In this document: piece by piece, positions 50,396 to 59,954 of the stretch | Position numbering within the stretch: position 1 is the first letter of the stretch | Layout: each line of letters starts with the position of its first letter | Assembly (NCBI RefSeq): GCF_000734965.1 | Contig: NZ_JMTB01000078.1 | Coordinates: 62,001 to 126,000, forward strand | Source of the DNA: Trabulsiella guamensis ATCC 49490 | GTDB taxonomy: Bacteria; Pseudomonadota; Gammaproteobacteria; Enterobacterales; Enterobacteriaceae | DNA length: 64,000 nt | Direction of reading: 5' to 3' | The notes under the pieces: generated by a model | What the model saw: only the letters and a program-made list of their open reading frames with translations | Databases searched by the model: none | Told to the model about the DNA's origin: nothing | Position numbers and translations under genes: made by a program

Positions 50396-52033
50396 ATGGC
50401 GAGTTACTTCATTGGTGTGGATGTAGGTACCGGAAGCGCCCGCGCAGGCGTGTTTGACCTGAACGGCAGGATGGTGGGACAAGCGAGCCGGGCCATTGAG
50501 ATTTATCGCCCGCAGGCTGATTTCGTTGAACAATCCTCGGACAATATCTGGCAGGCGGTCTGTAACGCGGTACGCGATGCGGTCAATCAGGCTGACATCA
50601 ATCCGATTCAGGTCAAAGGATTAGGCTTTGACGCTACCTGTTCACTGGTGGTACTGGATAAAGAAGGCAAACCGCTGACCATCAGCCCTTCCGGGCGCAG
50701 TGAGCAGAATATCATCGTGTGGATGGATCACCGCGCCATCTCCCAGGCTGACCGCATCAACGCCCTGCACCACCGGGTGCTGGACTACGTCGGCGGGATT
50801 ATCTCCCCGGAAATGCAGACGCCAAAACTGCTGTGGCTGAAACAGCATATGCCGAACACCTGGGCGAATGCCGGGTACTATTTTGACCTGCCAGATTTCC
50901 TCACCTGGCGCGCCACTAACGACGACACGCGCTCGTTGTGCTCGACCGTCTGTAAGTGGACCTATATGGGCCACGAAGATAAATGGGACGCCAGCTACTT
51001 CCGCGAGATTGGACTGGAAGATTTGCTGGAGCATGATGCGGAAAAAATTGGTCGTTATGTGAAAACCATGGGCGAGCCGCTCGGCCACGGCCTGACGCAG
51101 CGCGCCGCCAGCGAGATGGGGCTTATCCCCGGCACGGCGGTCAGCGTGTCGATTATTGATGCGCACGCCGGCACGCTTGGCACGCTGGGCGCCAGCGGCG
51201 TATCGGGCGATGTGGCGGATTTCGACCGCCGTATTGCACTGATTGGCGGCACCTCAACGGGGCATATGGCTATTTCCCGGCAGCCGCGATTTATTGGCGG
51301 CGTCTGGGGTCCCTACTATTCTGCCGTGTTGCCAGACTACTGGCTCAACGAAGGCGGGCAGTCGGCAACCGGCGCGCTAATCGACCATATTATTCAGTCA
51401 CACCCCTGCTATGAGACGCTACTGGCGCAGGCCAAAACCCAGGGACACACCATTTATGAAGCGCTGAATACGCTGTTGCGGAAGATGGCCGGCGAGCCGG
51501 AGAATATCGCGTTCCTTACCCGCGATATCCACATCCTGCCCTATTTCCACGGTAATCGCTCTCCGCGAGCCAACCCGACGCTGACCGGCACAATGACTGG
51601 CCTTAAGCTGTCACGCACCCCGGAAGATATGGCGCTGCACTACCTGGCGACCATTCAGGCTATCGCTCTTGGCACGCGGCATATCATCGAAACCATGAAT
51701 CAGAGCGGTTACGCCATTGATACCATTATGGCGAGCGGCGGTGGCACCAAGAACCCCATTTTCGTGCAGGAGCATGCAAATGCGACCGGCTGCGCCATGT
51801 TGTTACCGGAAGAGAGCGAAGCCATGCTGCTCGGCGGCGCAATGATGGGCACGGTGGCGGCGGGTGTCTTCGATACCTTCCCGGAAGCGATGTCAGCCAT
51901 GAGTCGTATCGGTAAAACGGTGACGCCGCAGACCAATCGCATCAAACAGTATTACGATCGTAAATATCAGGTATTCCATGAGATGTATCAGGACCACATG
52001 AAATACCGCCAGCTGATGCAGGAGGGCGCATGA
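50396..52033 (+). CDS. FGGY-family carbohydrate kinase, probable D-ribulokinase type
   Basis: 545 residues. The N-terminal FGGY domain opens YFIGVDVGTGSARAGVFD; GFDATCSLVVLD (about 78-89) includes TCSLVV, which I recall as the hallmark of the D-ribulokinase branch (human FGGY, yeast YDR109C). WMDHR (109-113) holds the catalytic-region Asp. The C-terminal domain has YFHGNRSPRANPTLTG and the ATP-site MASGGGTKNPIFVQ. Expected to phosphorylate a pentulose, most simply D-ribulose to D-ribulose 5-phosphate; other ketoses are possible. Its stop overlaps the next start by four bases. Confidence 0.85.
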   Translation: MASYFIGVDVGTGSARAGVFDLNGRMVGQASRAIEIYRPQADFVEQSSDNIWQAVCNAVRDAVNQADINPIQVKGLGFDATCSLVVLDKEGKPLTISPSGRSEQNIIVWMDHRAISQADRINALHHRVLDYVGGIISPEMQTPKLLWLKQHMPNTWANAGYYFDLPDFLTWRATNDDTRSLCSTVCKWTYMGHEDKWDASYFREIGLEDLLEHDAEKIGRYVKTMGEPLGHGLTQRAASEMGLIPGTAVSVSIIDAHAGTLGTLGASGVSGDVADFDRRIALIGGTSTGHMAISRQPRFIGGVWGPYYSAVLPDYWLNEGGQSATGALIDHIIQSHPCYETLLAQAKTQGHTIYEALNTLLRKMAGEPENIAFLTRDIHILPYFHGNRSPRANPTLTGTMTGLKLSRTPEDMALHYLATIQAIALGTRHIIETMNQSGYAIDTIMASGGGTKNPIFVQEHANATGCAMLLPEESEAMLLGGAMMGTVAAGVFDTFPEAMSAMSRIGKTVTPQTNRIKQYYDRKYQVFHEMYQDHMKYRQLMQEGA

Positions 52034-52629
52034 CCAGCCCATGGCAACAGGCCACCGATACGTGGAAACTCTACAGTAATGCGCTGGCCGGGTTGGGTCA
52101 GCACCTGAACGAGACTGTCTGGCAGCAACTGATGGCGGAGCTGCGTGGCTGCAAAGGCAAAATTGTGGTCACCGGCGTCGGCACCTCTGGCATTGCGGCG
52201 CGCAAAATTGCCCATATGTTCGCTTGTGTCGAGCGCCCGGCCATCTACCTGAGCGCTACCGATGCCGCCCATGGCGATCTCGGTTTTCTGCGAGCCGACG
52301 ATTTAGTGATCCTGCTTTCCCGTGGCGGCAATTCCGACGAGTTGACTCGCCTGCTGCCGGGGCTGGCGAGCCGTAACGTACCGGTGATTAGCGTGACGGA
52401 AAACCCGGCGTCAGCGATAGCGCAGGCCTCACGGTTGGTGATCTCCACTGGCGTGCAACGCGAAGCCGATCCCCTCGACATGCTGGCGACCACCTCGATT
52501 GTGCTGGTGCTGGCGATTTTCGACGCCGCCTGCGTCTGCCTGATGAACGAGAGTGGCTATTCGAAAGAGACCCTGCTGGGGGTTCATCCGGGGGGCGATG
52601 TGGGGTTAACGTTGCGCCAGGAGCAGTAG
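52030..52629 (+). CDS. Stand-alone SIS-domain sugar-phosphate isomerase
   Basis: 199 residues, a single SIS domain. Residue patterns follow D-arabinose-5-phosphate isomerases (KdsD/GutQ): GVGTSGIAARKIAH, DAAHGDLGFL, LSRGGNSDELTRLLP, EADPLDMLATTS and VHPGGDVGLTL, but the two CBS domains of those enzymes are absent. 6-phospho-3-hexuloisomerase is the main alternative. With an upstream ribulokinase-like partner (ATGA overlap), interconversion of a pentulose 5-phosphate and aldose 5-phosphate is likely. Not the housekeeping kdsD, which sits elsewhere in enteric genomes. Confidence 0.8.
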   Translation: MTSPWQQATDTWKLYSNALAGLGQHLNETVWQQLMAELRGCKGKIVVTGVGTSGIAARKIAHMFACVERPAIYLSATDAAHGDLGFLRADDLVILLSRGGNSDELTRLLPGLASRNVPVISVTENPASAIAQASRLVISTGVQREADPLDMLATTSIVLVLAIFDAACVCLMNESGYSKETLLGVHPGGDVGLTLRQEQ

Positions 52630-52707
52630 TCTTCACCCGTGAGCGGCATGGCAGAGCAGGAAAATGTGTATTACGTTTAAATCACACCTGTTTAAGAGGG
52701 AACTGTC

Positions 52708-53130
52708 ATGCAATCGCTTCGCTATTTTGAGTTTGGTCAGTCACGTCATCTGTTGCTGTTGATTGCCCGCATCGCCATCGTGCTGCTGTTCATCATTTTC
52801 GGCTATCCGAAAATGCTCGGTTTCAGCGGTACCGTGCAGTATATGGCGAGCTCCGGTGCGCCGTTGCCTACGCTGTCGGCGATTATCGCGATCATTATGG
52901 AAGTCCCGGCGGCGATCCTTATCGTGCTCGGTTTTTTCACTCGTCCACTGGCGGTAATTTTTATCTTCTACACGCTGGGAACGGCAGTGATTGGTCACCA
53001 CTACTGGGATATGAGCGGTGACGCCGTGGTGCCAAATATGATTAATTTCTACAAAAATGTGAGCATCGCCGGCGCGTTTATCCTGCTGGCGATCACCGGG
53101 CCGGGGGCGATTTCCCTCGACCGACGCTAG
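52708..53130 (+). CDS. yphA: DoxX-family membrane protein YphA
   Basis: 140 residues (E. coli 140). Four helices, with [23 protein letters not shown] opening the DoxX domain and [18 protein letters not shown] in the middle. Function unknown; DoxX proteins are linked to redox stress in some bacteria. In K-12 yphA lies at the other end of the yph locus, beside hca. Confidence 0.92.
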   Translation: MQSLRYFEFGQSRHLLLLIARIAIVLLFIIFGYPKMLGFSGTVQYMASSGAPLPTLSAIIAIIMEVPAAILIVLGFFTRPLAVIFIFYTLGTAVIGHHYWDMSGDAVVPNMINFYKNVSIAGAFILLAITGPGAISLDRR

Positions 53131-53135
53131 AAACA

Positions 53136-53162
53136 GAAAAGGCCGCTGACGCGGCCTTTTTT
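53136..53162. terminator. Bidirectional terminator between yphA and glyA
   Basis: AAAAGGCCGC-tgac-GCGGCCTTTTTT is a perfect stem with A-tract and T-tract on either side, able to stop both converging transcripts. Confidence 0.9.
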
Positions 53163-53174
53163 ACGGACATCTGA

Positions 53175-54428
53175 TTATGCGTAAACCGGGAAGCGGGCGC
53201 AGATATCCAGCACTTTGCCTTTGATGCGCTCGATGGTCGCTTCGTCGTTGATGTTGTCCAGCACATCACACATCCAGCCTGCCAGCTCTTTCACTTCCGC
53301 TTCTTTAAAACCGCGGCGGGTGACAGCCGGGGAACCGATACGAACACCGGAGGTCACAAACGGGCTCTTCGGATCGTTCGGCACGCTGTTTTTGTTCACG
53401 GTGATGTTAGCGCGGCCCAGCGCGGCATCAGCTTCTTTACCGGTCAGGTTTTTATCGACCAGATCCAGCAAGAACAGGTGGTTTTCAGTGCCGCCAGACA
53501 CCACTTTGTAGCCACGTTTCAGGAACACTTCCACCATCGCTTTGGCGTTTTTCGCTACTTGCTGCTGGTAGACTTTGAACTCTGGCTCCATTGCTTCTTT
53601 CAGCGCCACGGCTTTCGCCGCGATAACGTGCATCAGTGGGCCGCCCTGTGCGCTTGGGAACACAGCGGAGTTCAGTTTCTTGTACAGCTCTTCGTCGCCG
53701 CCTTTCGCCAGGATCAGGCCGCCGCGCGGACCCGCCAGGGTTTTGTGGGTCGTGGTAGTCACCACGTGCGCATGCGGAACCGGGTTCGGATACACGCCTG
53801 CGGCAATCAGACCGGCGACGTGCGCCATATCGACGAACAGGTATGCGCCGATGCTGTCAGCGATTTCACGCATTTTTGCCCAGTCAACGATACCGGAGTA
53901 AGCAGAGAAACCACCGATAATCATCTTCGGTTTGTGCTCTTTGGCCTGCTTCGCCATGTCGTCGTAGTCAATTTTACCGGTCTCATCAATACCGTAAGGA
54001 ATGATGTTATACAGTTTGCCAGAGAAGTTAACCGGAGAGCCGTGCGTCAGGTGACCGCCTTGCGCCAGGTTCATACCCAGGACGGTATCGCCCGGTTGCA
54101 GCAACGCAGTGTAAACCGCGAAGTTGGCCTGAGAGCCGGAGTGCGGCTGGACGTTAGCGTAGTCAGCGCCGAACAGTGCTTTCGCACGGTCGATCGCCAG
54201 TTGCTCAACGATATCCACATATTCGCAACCGCCGTAGTAGCGCTTGCCCGGATATCCTTCCGCGTATTTATTGGTCAGCTGAGATCCCTGCGCCTGCATC
54301 ACGCGCGGGCTGGTGTAGTTTTCGGAGGCGATCAGTTCGATGTGCTCTTCCTGACGTACTTTTTCCTGCTCCATAGCCTGCCACAGTTCGGCATCATAAT
54401 CGGCAATGTTCATTTCACGCTTTAACAT
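53175..54428 (-). CDS. glyA: Serine hydroxymethyltransferase
   Basis: 417 residues from [15 protein letters not shown] (E. coli 417). PLP enzyme converting serine and tetrahydrofolate to glycine and methylene-THF. The PLP Lys is in [16 protein letters not shown] (near 229). [15 protein letters not shown] binds substrate. Its promoter has a PurR box. Confidence 0.99.
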   Translation of the reverse strand: MLKREMNIADYDAELWQAMEQEKVRQEEHIELIASENYTSPRVMQAQGSQLTNKYAEGYPGKRYYGGCEYVDIVEQLAIDRAKALFGADYANVQPHSGSQANFAVYTALLQPGDTVLGMNLAQGGHLTHGSPVNFSGKLYNIIPYGIDETGKIDYDDMAKQAKEHKPKMIIGGFSAYSGIVDWAKMREIADSIGAYLFVDMAHVAGLIAAGVYPNPVPHAHVVTTTTHKTLAGPRGGLILAKGGDEELYKKLNSAVFPSAQGGPLMHVIAAKAVALKEAMEPEFKVYQQQVAKNAKAMVEVFLKRGYKVVSGGTENHLFLLDLVDKNLTGKEADAALGRANITVNKNSVPNDPKSPFVTSGVRIGSPAVTRRGFKEAEVKELAGWMCDVLDNINDEATIERIKGKVLDICARFPVYA

Positions 54429-54499
54429 CCGCATCTCCTGACTCAGCTAACGATAAATTTTCAACCCTAAAAAGGGGTCCGGTTTGGACAACGGCCCAC

Positions 54500-54505
54500 A
54501 GTATA
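54500..54505 (-). promoter_or_regulatory. glyA promoter -10
   Basis: TATACT on the minus strand, with only weak -35 matches (TGTTAT at 16 bp spacing). Consistent with an activator-dependent promoter. Confidence 0.5.
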
Positions 54506-54546
54506 ACTGATTAGTTGTGCGATAACAGGTCTTGACAAAGTAATTT

Positions 54547-54562
54547 ACGCAAACGATTACGT
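54547..54562 (+). promoter_or_regulatory. PurR operator upstream of glyA
   Basis: ACGCAAACGATTACGT differs from the PurR consensus ACGCAAACGTTTTCGT at two positions. Located upstream of the glyA -10, it links one-carbon supply to purine level. Confidence 0.85.
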
Positions 54563-54680
54563 CGTGACGCGACAAGGAGTTGAGGAATAAAGCACTTCTC
54601 ATTACTTAAGGATTTCTTTTCAGGTTTGTGATGCATATTTTTCACGCAGCAAAGATCCATTTACAACGTAGGGACATTTT

Positions 54681-54706
54681 TATAAGATGCATTTAAAATA
54701 CATCAT
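54681..54706 (+). promoter_or_regulatory. hmp -10 with NsrR operator
   Basis: TATAAG (-10, 54681-54686) overlaps AAGATGCATTTAAAATACAT (54684-54706), an excellent NsrR dyad (AAGATGCATTT-N-AAATGCATCTT). NsrR bound here represses hmp until its cluster is nitrosylated. Confidence 0.88.
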
Positions 54707-54731
54707 TAAAATCACCTAAAAGGAAGTTGCT

Positions 54732-55910
54732 ATGCTCGACGCTCAAACCATCGCTACGGTTAAGTCCACCATCCCTCTGCTGGTCGAAACCGGTCCTAAA
54801 CTTACCGCCCATTTTTATGATCGCATGTTCACCCATAACCCGGAGCTCAAAGAGATTTTCAACATGAGCAACCAGCGTAATGGCGACCAACGTGAAGCTC
54901 TGTTCAATGCCATCGCGGCTTATGCCAGCAACCTTGAAAATCTGGAGGCGCTGTTACCGGCCGTGGAAAAAATCGCGCAGAAACACACCAGTTTCCAGAT
55001 CAAACCGGAGCAGTACAACATTGTTGGCAGCCACCTGCTGGCGACCCTTGATGAGATGTTCAGCCCCGGTCAGGAAGTGCTCGACGCGTGGGGCAAAGCC
55101 TATGGCGTGCTGGCAGGCGTGTTCATCAACCGTGAAGCGGAGCTTTATCAGCACAACGCCAGTAAACAGGGCGGCTGGGAAGGTACACGCGCGTTCCGTA
55201 TCGTCAGCAAAACTCCGCGCAGCGCGCTTATCACCAGTTTCGAGTTCGAACCGGTAGACGGCCAGCCAGTAGCCGATTATCAGCCCGGGCAGTATCTCGG
55301 CGTCTGGCTGAAGCCGGAAGGGTTTGCACATCAGGAAATTCGTCAGTACTCACTTACTCGCAAGCCGGACGGTAAACGCTATCGTATCGCCGTAAAACGT
55401 GAAGATGGCGGTCAGGTTTCTTCCTGGTTGCATAACAGCGCCAGTGTTGGCGACGTGGTGCATCTGGCAGCACCCGCGGGTGATTTCTTTATGAATGTTG
55501 AGCCGACAACACCGGTGACGCTAATTTCTGCAGGTGTGGGTCAGACGCCGATGCTGGCAATGCTGGATACGCTGGCGCAAAACGGCCATCAGGCGCGGGT
55601 GAACTGGTTCCATGCCGCCGAGAATGGCAATGTCCATGCTTTTGCCGATGAGGTGACGGCGCACGGGAGCAAATTGCCCAACTTCAGCGCCCACACCTGG
55701 TATCGCATTCCGCAGGAAGGCGACCGTTTTGACAGCGAAGGGATGATGGATTTAACAGCGCTGGAAGGTCAGTTTACCGATCCGCAGACTCAGTTTTATC
55801 TCTGCGGCCCGGTCGGTTTCATGCAGTTCGCCGCGAAACAGCTGGTGACGTTGGGTGTGAATCAGGACCACATTCATTACGAATGCTTTGGTCCGCATAA
55901 AGTGCTGTAA
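54732..55910 (+). CDS. hmp: Flavohaemoglobin Hmp, NO dioxygenase
   Basis: 392 residues (E. coli 396). Converts NO and O2 to nitrate. Globin domain with Tyr29 (B10), Gln53 (E7) and proximal His85 all present. The FAD domain (about 150-255) includes [11 protein letters not shown]; the NAD domain has [14 protein letters not shown] and ends [10 protein letters not shown]. Divergent from glyA under NsrR control. Confidence 0.98.
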   Translation: MLDAQTIATVKSTIPLLVETGPKLTAHFYDRMFTHNPELKEIFNMSNQRNGDQREALFNAIAAYASNLENLEALLPAVEKIAQKHTSFQIKPEQYNIVGSHLLATLDEMFSPGQEVLDAWGKAYGVLAGVFINREAELYQHNASKQGGWEGTRAFRIVSKTPRSALITSFEFEPVDGQPVADYQPGQYLGVWLKPEGFAHQEIRQYSLTRKPDGKRYRIAVKREDGGQVSSWLHNSASVGDVVHLAAPAGDFFMNVEPTTPVTLISAGVGQTPMLAMLDTLAQNGHQARVNWFHAAENGNVHAFADEVTAHGSKLPNFSAHTWYRIPQEGDRFDSEGMMDLTALEGQFTDPQTQFYLCGPVGFMQFAAKQLVTLGVNQDHIHYECFGPHKVL

Positions 55911-55917
55911 GAAGGAA

Positions 55918-55957
55918 TGACGTCCCCTCGCCCGTCGCGGTGAAGGGACGTTTTATT
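55918..55957. terminator. Terminator between hmp and glnB
   Basis: ACGTCCCCTC / GAAGGGACGT stem followed by TTTTATTAT on the plus strand; serves hmp and possibly glnB in the other direction. Confidence 0.8.
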
Positions 55958-55958
55958 A

Positions 55959-56330
<372 letters not shown>

Positions 56331-56374
56331 TTACCGTATCATATCGTCGAAAAATTCGTCGGGAAATTGTGGTG

Positions 56375-57712
56375 CTACTCTTTAAAATCATTCGCGTCCA
56401 GCTCGTGGCGGGACAATAACTTGTAGAACTCCGTACGGTTACGACCCGCCATGCGCGCCGCGTGCGTCACGTTGCCCCGGGTGATTTGTAACAGCTTGCG
56501 CAGGTAGTTTAGCTCAAACTGGTTCCGTGCCTCGACAAAAGTCGGCAACGCGGTATTTTCGCCTTCCAGCGCCTGCTCCACCAGCGCGTCGCTGATGACC
56601 GGCGATGAAGTCAGCGCCACGCACTGCTCAATCACGTTCACCAGCTGACGCACGTTGCCTGGCCAGCTCGCGGCCATCAGGCGTTTCATCGCATCGGTAG
56701 AAAACGCGCGGACAAACGGCTTGTGTCTGTCCGCCGACTGGCGCAACAAATGATTCGCCAGCAGCGGAATGTCTTCCGTGCGCTCGGCCAGCGCCGGGAT
56801 CTTGAGGTTCACGACATTCAGTCGATAGAACAGATCTTCACGAAATTCACCGCGCGCCATCGCTTTCGGCAGGTCACGGTGCGTGGCAGAGATAATGCGC
56901 ACGTCGATGTCGATATCCCGGTTGCTGCCCAGCGGGCGCACCTTGCGTTCCTGAAGGACGCGCAGCAATTTAACCTGCAGCGAAATCGGCATGTCGCCAA
57001 TCTCATCAAGGAACAGTGTGCCGCCTTCCGCCGCCTGGAACAGCCCTTCACGGTTGCTGACCGCCCCGGTAAAGGCACCGCGCGCATGGCCAAACAGCTC
57101 CGACTCCAGCAATTGCTCCGGCAAAGCACCGCAGTTAATGGCGATAAACGGTTTACTGTTGCGCGAGCTGGCGTTGTGGATCGCCTGAGCAAAAATCTCT
57201 TTACCAGTACCGCTCTGACCGACGATCAACACACTGACATCCGATTGCGCCACCATTCTGGCCTGCTCCAGCAGGCGCAGCATTAGCGGACTACGGGTGA
57301 CGATAGATTCCCGCCACTGGTCGTCACCGGCGGGCGCCGAGTGCTCCAGTGCGTCATCGATGGCTTTATACAGCGCATCCCGGTCGACAGGTTTGGTGAG
57401 AAAACTGAATACGCCCTGCTGCGTGGCACTGACCGCTTCCGGTATCGAACCATGTGCAGTAAGGATGATAACTGGCATTCCTGGCTGGACTTTCTGGATC
57501 TCGGCGAATAACTGCAGGCCATCCATCTCGTCCATCCGCAAATCGCTGATGACCAGGTCTATTTTTTCCCGCGCCAGCACGCGCAACCCTTCCTGACCGC
57601 TTTCGGCGGTAACGACGCTGTACCCTTCGCTGCTGAGCCGCATGCCAAGCAACTTGAGCAGACCGGGATCGTCATCAACCAGTAACAGGCGGGCAGGCTT
57701 GCGGGTGATCAT
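56375..57712 (-). CDS. glrR: Response regulator GlrR (QseF), sigma-54 activator
   Basis: 445 residues (E. coli 444). Receiver domain with phosphorylated Asp57 (LVISDLRMD). AAA+ domain: Walker A VGQSGTGKEIFA, sigma-54 contact loop GAFTGA, Walker B GGTLFLDEIGDM. Fis-type HTH at the end (MAGRNRTEFYKLL). Activates glmY, whose sites are upstream in this window. ATG overlaps the qseG stop (ATGA). Confidence 0.98.
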   Translation of the reverse strand: MITRKPARLLLVDDDPGLLKLLGMRLSSEGYSVVTAESGQEGLRVLAREKIDLVISDLRMDEMDGLQLFAEIQKVQPGMPVIILTAHGSIPEAVSATQQGVFSFLTKPVDRDALYKAIDDALEHSAPAGDDQWRESIVTRSPLMLRLLEQARMVAQSDVSVLIVGQSGTGKEIFAQAIHNASSRNSKPFIAINCGALPEQLLESELFGHARGAFTGAVSNREGLFQAAEGGTLFLDEIGDMPISLQVKLLRVLQERKVRPLGSNRDIDIDVRIISATHRDLPKAMARGEFREDLFYRLNVVNLKIPALAERTEDIPLLANHLLRQSADRHKPFVRAFSTDAMKRLMAASWPGNVRQLVNVIEQCVALTSSPVISDALVEQALEGENTALPTFVEARNQFELNYLRKLLQITRGNVTHAARMAGRNRTEFYKLLSRHELDANDFKE

Positions 57713-58446
57713 GGCTTATCCTCATCAGACGAAACGTCATCCTTCGTGGCCGGGGGCTTATCCCCTGCATGACTGGCGTCCGGATTGAAATTTCCGGCAG
57801 GTTTGCGGGTAGAAAGCTGACGTTCTATGTCCGTCAGGTTCTCCAGTTTGCGTGTGGTGAGATCCAGTTGCGAACGCAGGTGTTGTTGTTGCTGGCGCAG
57901 AATATCCAGTTCGCTGTCGCTGGTCTGCTGCAGTTTCGCATAGCGTGAACGCTCGTCAGAGAGCTGTAATTGTAGCGCCTGTCCATCACGCCAGAGCTCG
58001 AACAACGGACGCACCTGGGTCGGGATCTGGCGGCTTTGAGCATCCATGTGCGCCAGCAGTTCCCGGCGTTCGACCGGGGTAATTTTGGCATTGCCTAGCA
58101 AAATGCCGCGTTTGAATGCCTCCTGCCAGCGCTCGCTGTCGAGCATGCGGGCTTCGGTACGCGCCTGTTCCGGCGTTAAGCGCTCCGCGCAGTCAATACC
58201 GCGCAGCCAGTAAAGCGGGTTTTTGTCAGTCACTTCACCGGTAAGTGACCAGATATCGGCACAATCTGTTGACAGAAAATCAGCGACCTGCTGCTGTGGT
58301 AGTTTTTCGTCTATTTTATCGCCAGCTGTGTGATGGATAAGGCCCGACGAACATCCAGCCAGCATCAGGCAGGAGACCGCCGGGAAGATGACGCGACGCC
58401 AGCGCACCGCGTTAACAAATGATGCTAAAAAATGGGACATATTCAC
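57709..58446 (-). CDS. qseG: Outer-membrane lipoprotein QseG
   Basis: 245 residues from the first ATG; a second ATG two codons later is equally plausible. Lipobox LMLAGC places the acylated Cys near residue 31. Helical coiled coil in the middle (LQLSDERSRYAKLQQTSDSELDILRQQ). QseG interacts with GlrK and keeps it active. The N-terminal 60 residues differ markedly from K-12, while the central part (KLENLTDIERQLSTRKPAGNF) is identical in character. Confidence 0.95.
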   Translation of the reverse strand: MNMSHFLASFVNAVRWRRVIFPAVSCLMLAGCSSGLIHHTAGDKIDEKLPQQQVADFLSTDCADIWSLTGEVTDKNPLYWLRGIDCAERLTPEQARTEARMLDSERWQEAFKRGILLGNAKITPVERRELLAHMDAQSRQIPTQVRPLFELWRDGQALQLQLSDERSRYAKLQQTSDSELDILRQQQQHLRSQLDLTTRKLENLTDIERQLSTRKPAGNFNPDASHAGDKPPATKDDVSSDEDKP

Positions 58447-58457
58447 CAGACTGATAT

Positions 58458-59894
58458 TTATTTGTTAGTGTGTTCCGGCCCGAAGGCAGGGAGTTCGATG
58501 CGAAAACAGATGTCGCCCGTGCTGTCATCCACAAGATTGAGTTCGCCGTGCATGCGGCGCACGCAATCTCTGGCAATGCTTAATCCCAGCCCGCTCCCTT
58601 TTACCGCCCCTTTACGCTGATGGCTTCCCTGATAGAACGGTTCAAAAATCATCCCGCGTTCGCCCTCAGGTATTGGCGTTCCCGTATTCACAACCTCAAT
58701 GCATACCTTGTCACCCAGGGTACGGCTACGAATATAAATGTTACCGGATTCAGCACCGTAGTGCACCGCATTAGAGTAGAGATTATCCAGCACGCTCATG
58801 AGTAACATCGGTTCGGCATAACATTCATGCGCATCGAGCGCCACCTCGGTATGCATCATTTTAGCCCGTGCCGGTAAACTGTGGGCAGAGACCACCATTT
58901 CCACCAGCGAGGCGATGTCGACATATTCCATTTCCGTCGCGCTGTCAGCGAGTTTGCGGTTGTAGTCCAGCAACTGTTCAATCAGCTTTTGCAGGTTGCG
59001 ACTGCTGTCGTCAAGAATGTCGACCACCTCTTTTTGTTCCGGCGTCAGCGTGCCAACCACCTGATCCGCCAGCAACTCAGTGCCTTCACGCATACTGGCG
59101 AGCGGCGTTTTCAGTTCATGGGAAAGATGGCGCAAAAACTGATGACGCTGCGATTCTAGCCACGCAAGGCGCTCACTCAGCCAGATGATACGCTGCCCGA
59201 GCGAGCGCAGCTCACGCGGCCCTTTGAACACGACAGTATTTCCCAGCGAGCGCCCTTCCCCCAGCCGGTTGATCATCCGCTCAATGCCCTTCACCGGGCC
59301 GATAATCATGCGGGTGAACAACAGTACCATTACCAGACTTACCAGAAACAGCACCAGCGCCTGCCAGCCAAAGTATTGCCCGCGCTCGGCAATGGCGTGC
59401 TGGAGCTGCTGCCCGCGCGAGAAAACCACCGTGCGGGTGGCCTGCACCATTTCAGTATTGGCGCTGGCGAACGCTTCCAGTCGTGCTGCAGATGACGCGT
59501 CCGGTCCGCTGTTTTTACACTGGATGGTTTCCAGCGCGTCCAGATCCTCGCGCAGCGACTGATACAGTTTGTCGTCCGGCAGAATACCCGCGTGCGCGTC
59601 CAGCATCTCTGCATAGCGCCGTCGCTGGCTCTGGTAGACCTTCGCCAGCGTCGCGTCATCCAGCACGCAGTACTGACGATAGCTGCGCTCCATCTCCAGC
59701 GCCACATTGGTCATCGCTTCGCTGCGGCGGGCGTCAATCAGCGTTGTGCGGTTCGTTTGCGCCGCCTGTGCACTCAGGGTATTCAGGCTCTGCCACGCCT
59801 GCCAGGCCAGCACCAGCAGCGGCAGCAGGATCAACAAAAAAGAGAGCATCACCAGTTGACGCAGCGAACGGGGAAAAAGAGACCAGCGTTTCAA
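58458..59894 (-). CDS. glrK: Sensor histidine kinase GlrK (QseE)
   Basis: 478 residues (E. coli 475). Two membrane helices (about 12-32 and 179-198) enclose a periplasmic domain; HAMP follows. H box FLRHLSHELKTPLASMREG with His259; N box SVLDNLYSNAVHYG; G box GSGLGLSIA. Phosphorylates GlrR in response to envelope signals. 11 bp before qseG. Confidence 0.98.
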   Translation of the reverse strand: MKRWSLFPRSLRQLVMLSFLLILLPLLVLAWQAWQSLNTLSAQAAQTNRTTLIDARRSEAMTNVALEMERSYRQYCVLDDATLAKVYQSQRRRYAEMLDAHAGILPDDKLYQSLREDLDALETIQCKNSGPDASSAARLEAFASANTEMVQATRTVVFSRGQQLQHAIAERGQYFGWQALVLFLVSLVMVLLFTRMIIGPVKGIERMINRLGEGRSLGNTVVFKGPRELRSLGQRIIWLSERLAWLESQRHQFLRHLSHELKTPLASMREGTELLADQVVGTLTPEQKEVVDILDDSSRNLQKLIEQLLDYNRKLADSATEMEYVDIASLVEMVVSAHSLPARAKMMHTEVALDAHECYAEPMLLMSVLDNLYSNAVHYGAESGNIYIRSRTLGDKVCIEVVNTGTPIPEGERGMIFEPFYQGSHQRKGAVKGSGLGLSIARDCVRRMHGELNLVDDSTGDICFRIELPAFGPEHTNK

Positions 59895-59954
59895 TGATTT
59901 CGTCTCACCAGGTAAGTATGCTGGAAGGTTAACTGAGGACGAGGTACAGATACA

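Larger units (their letters stand above)
54429..54731. other. Divergent glyA / hmp control region
   Basis: 303 bp. Left to right: glyA -10 (54500-54505), PurR box (54547-54562), an AT-rich middle, hmp -10 and NsrR box (54681-54706). E. coli has MetR sites for both genes here; I could not place a convincing TGAA-N5-TTCA. Confidence 0.6.

Noticed and set aside
52030-52629. Calling the SIS gene kdsD, gutQ or kpsF
   Set aside because: No CBS domains and wrong context; the hexuloisomerase alternative cannot be excluded by eye.
53478-54425. 315-codon plus-strand frame opposite glyA
   Set aside because: Shadow of glyA; no ribosome site or recognisable family.
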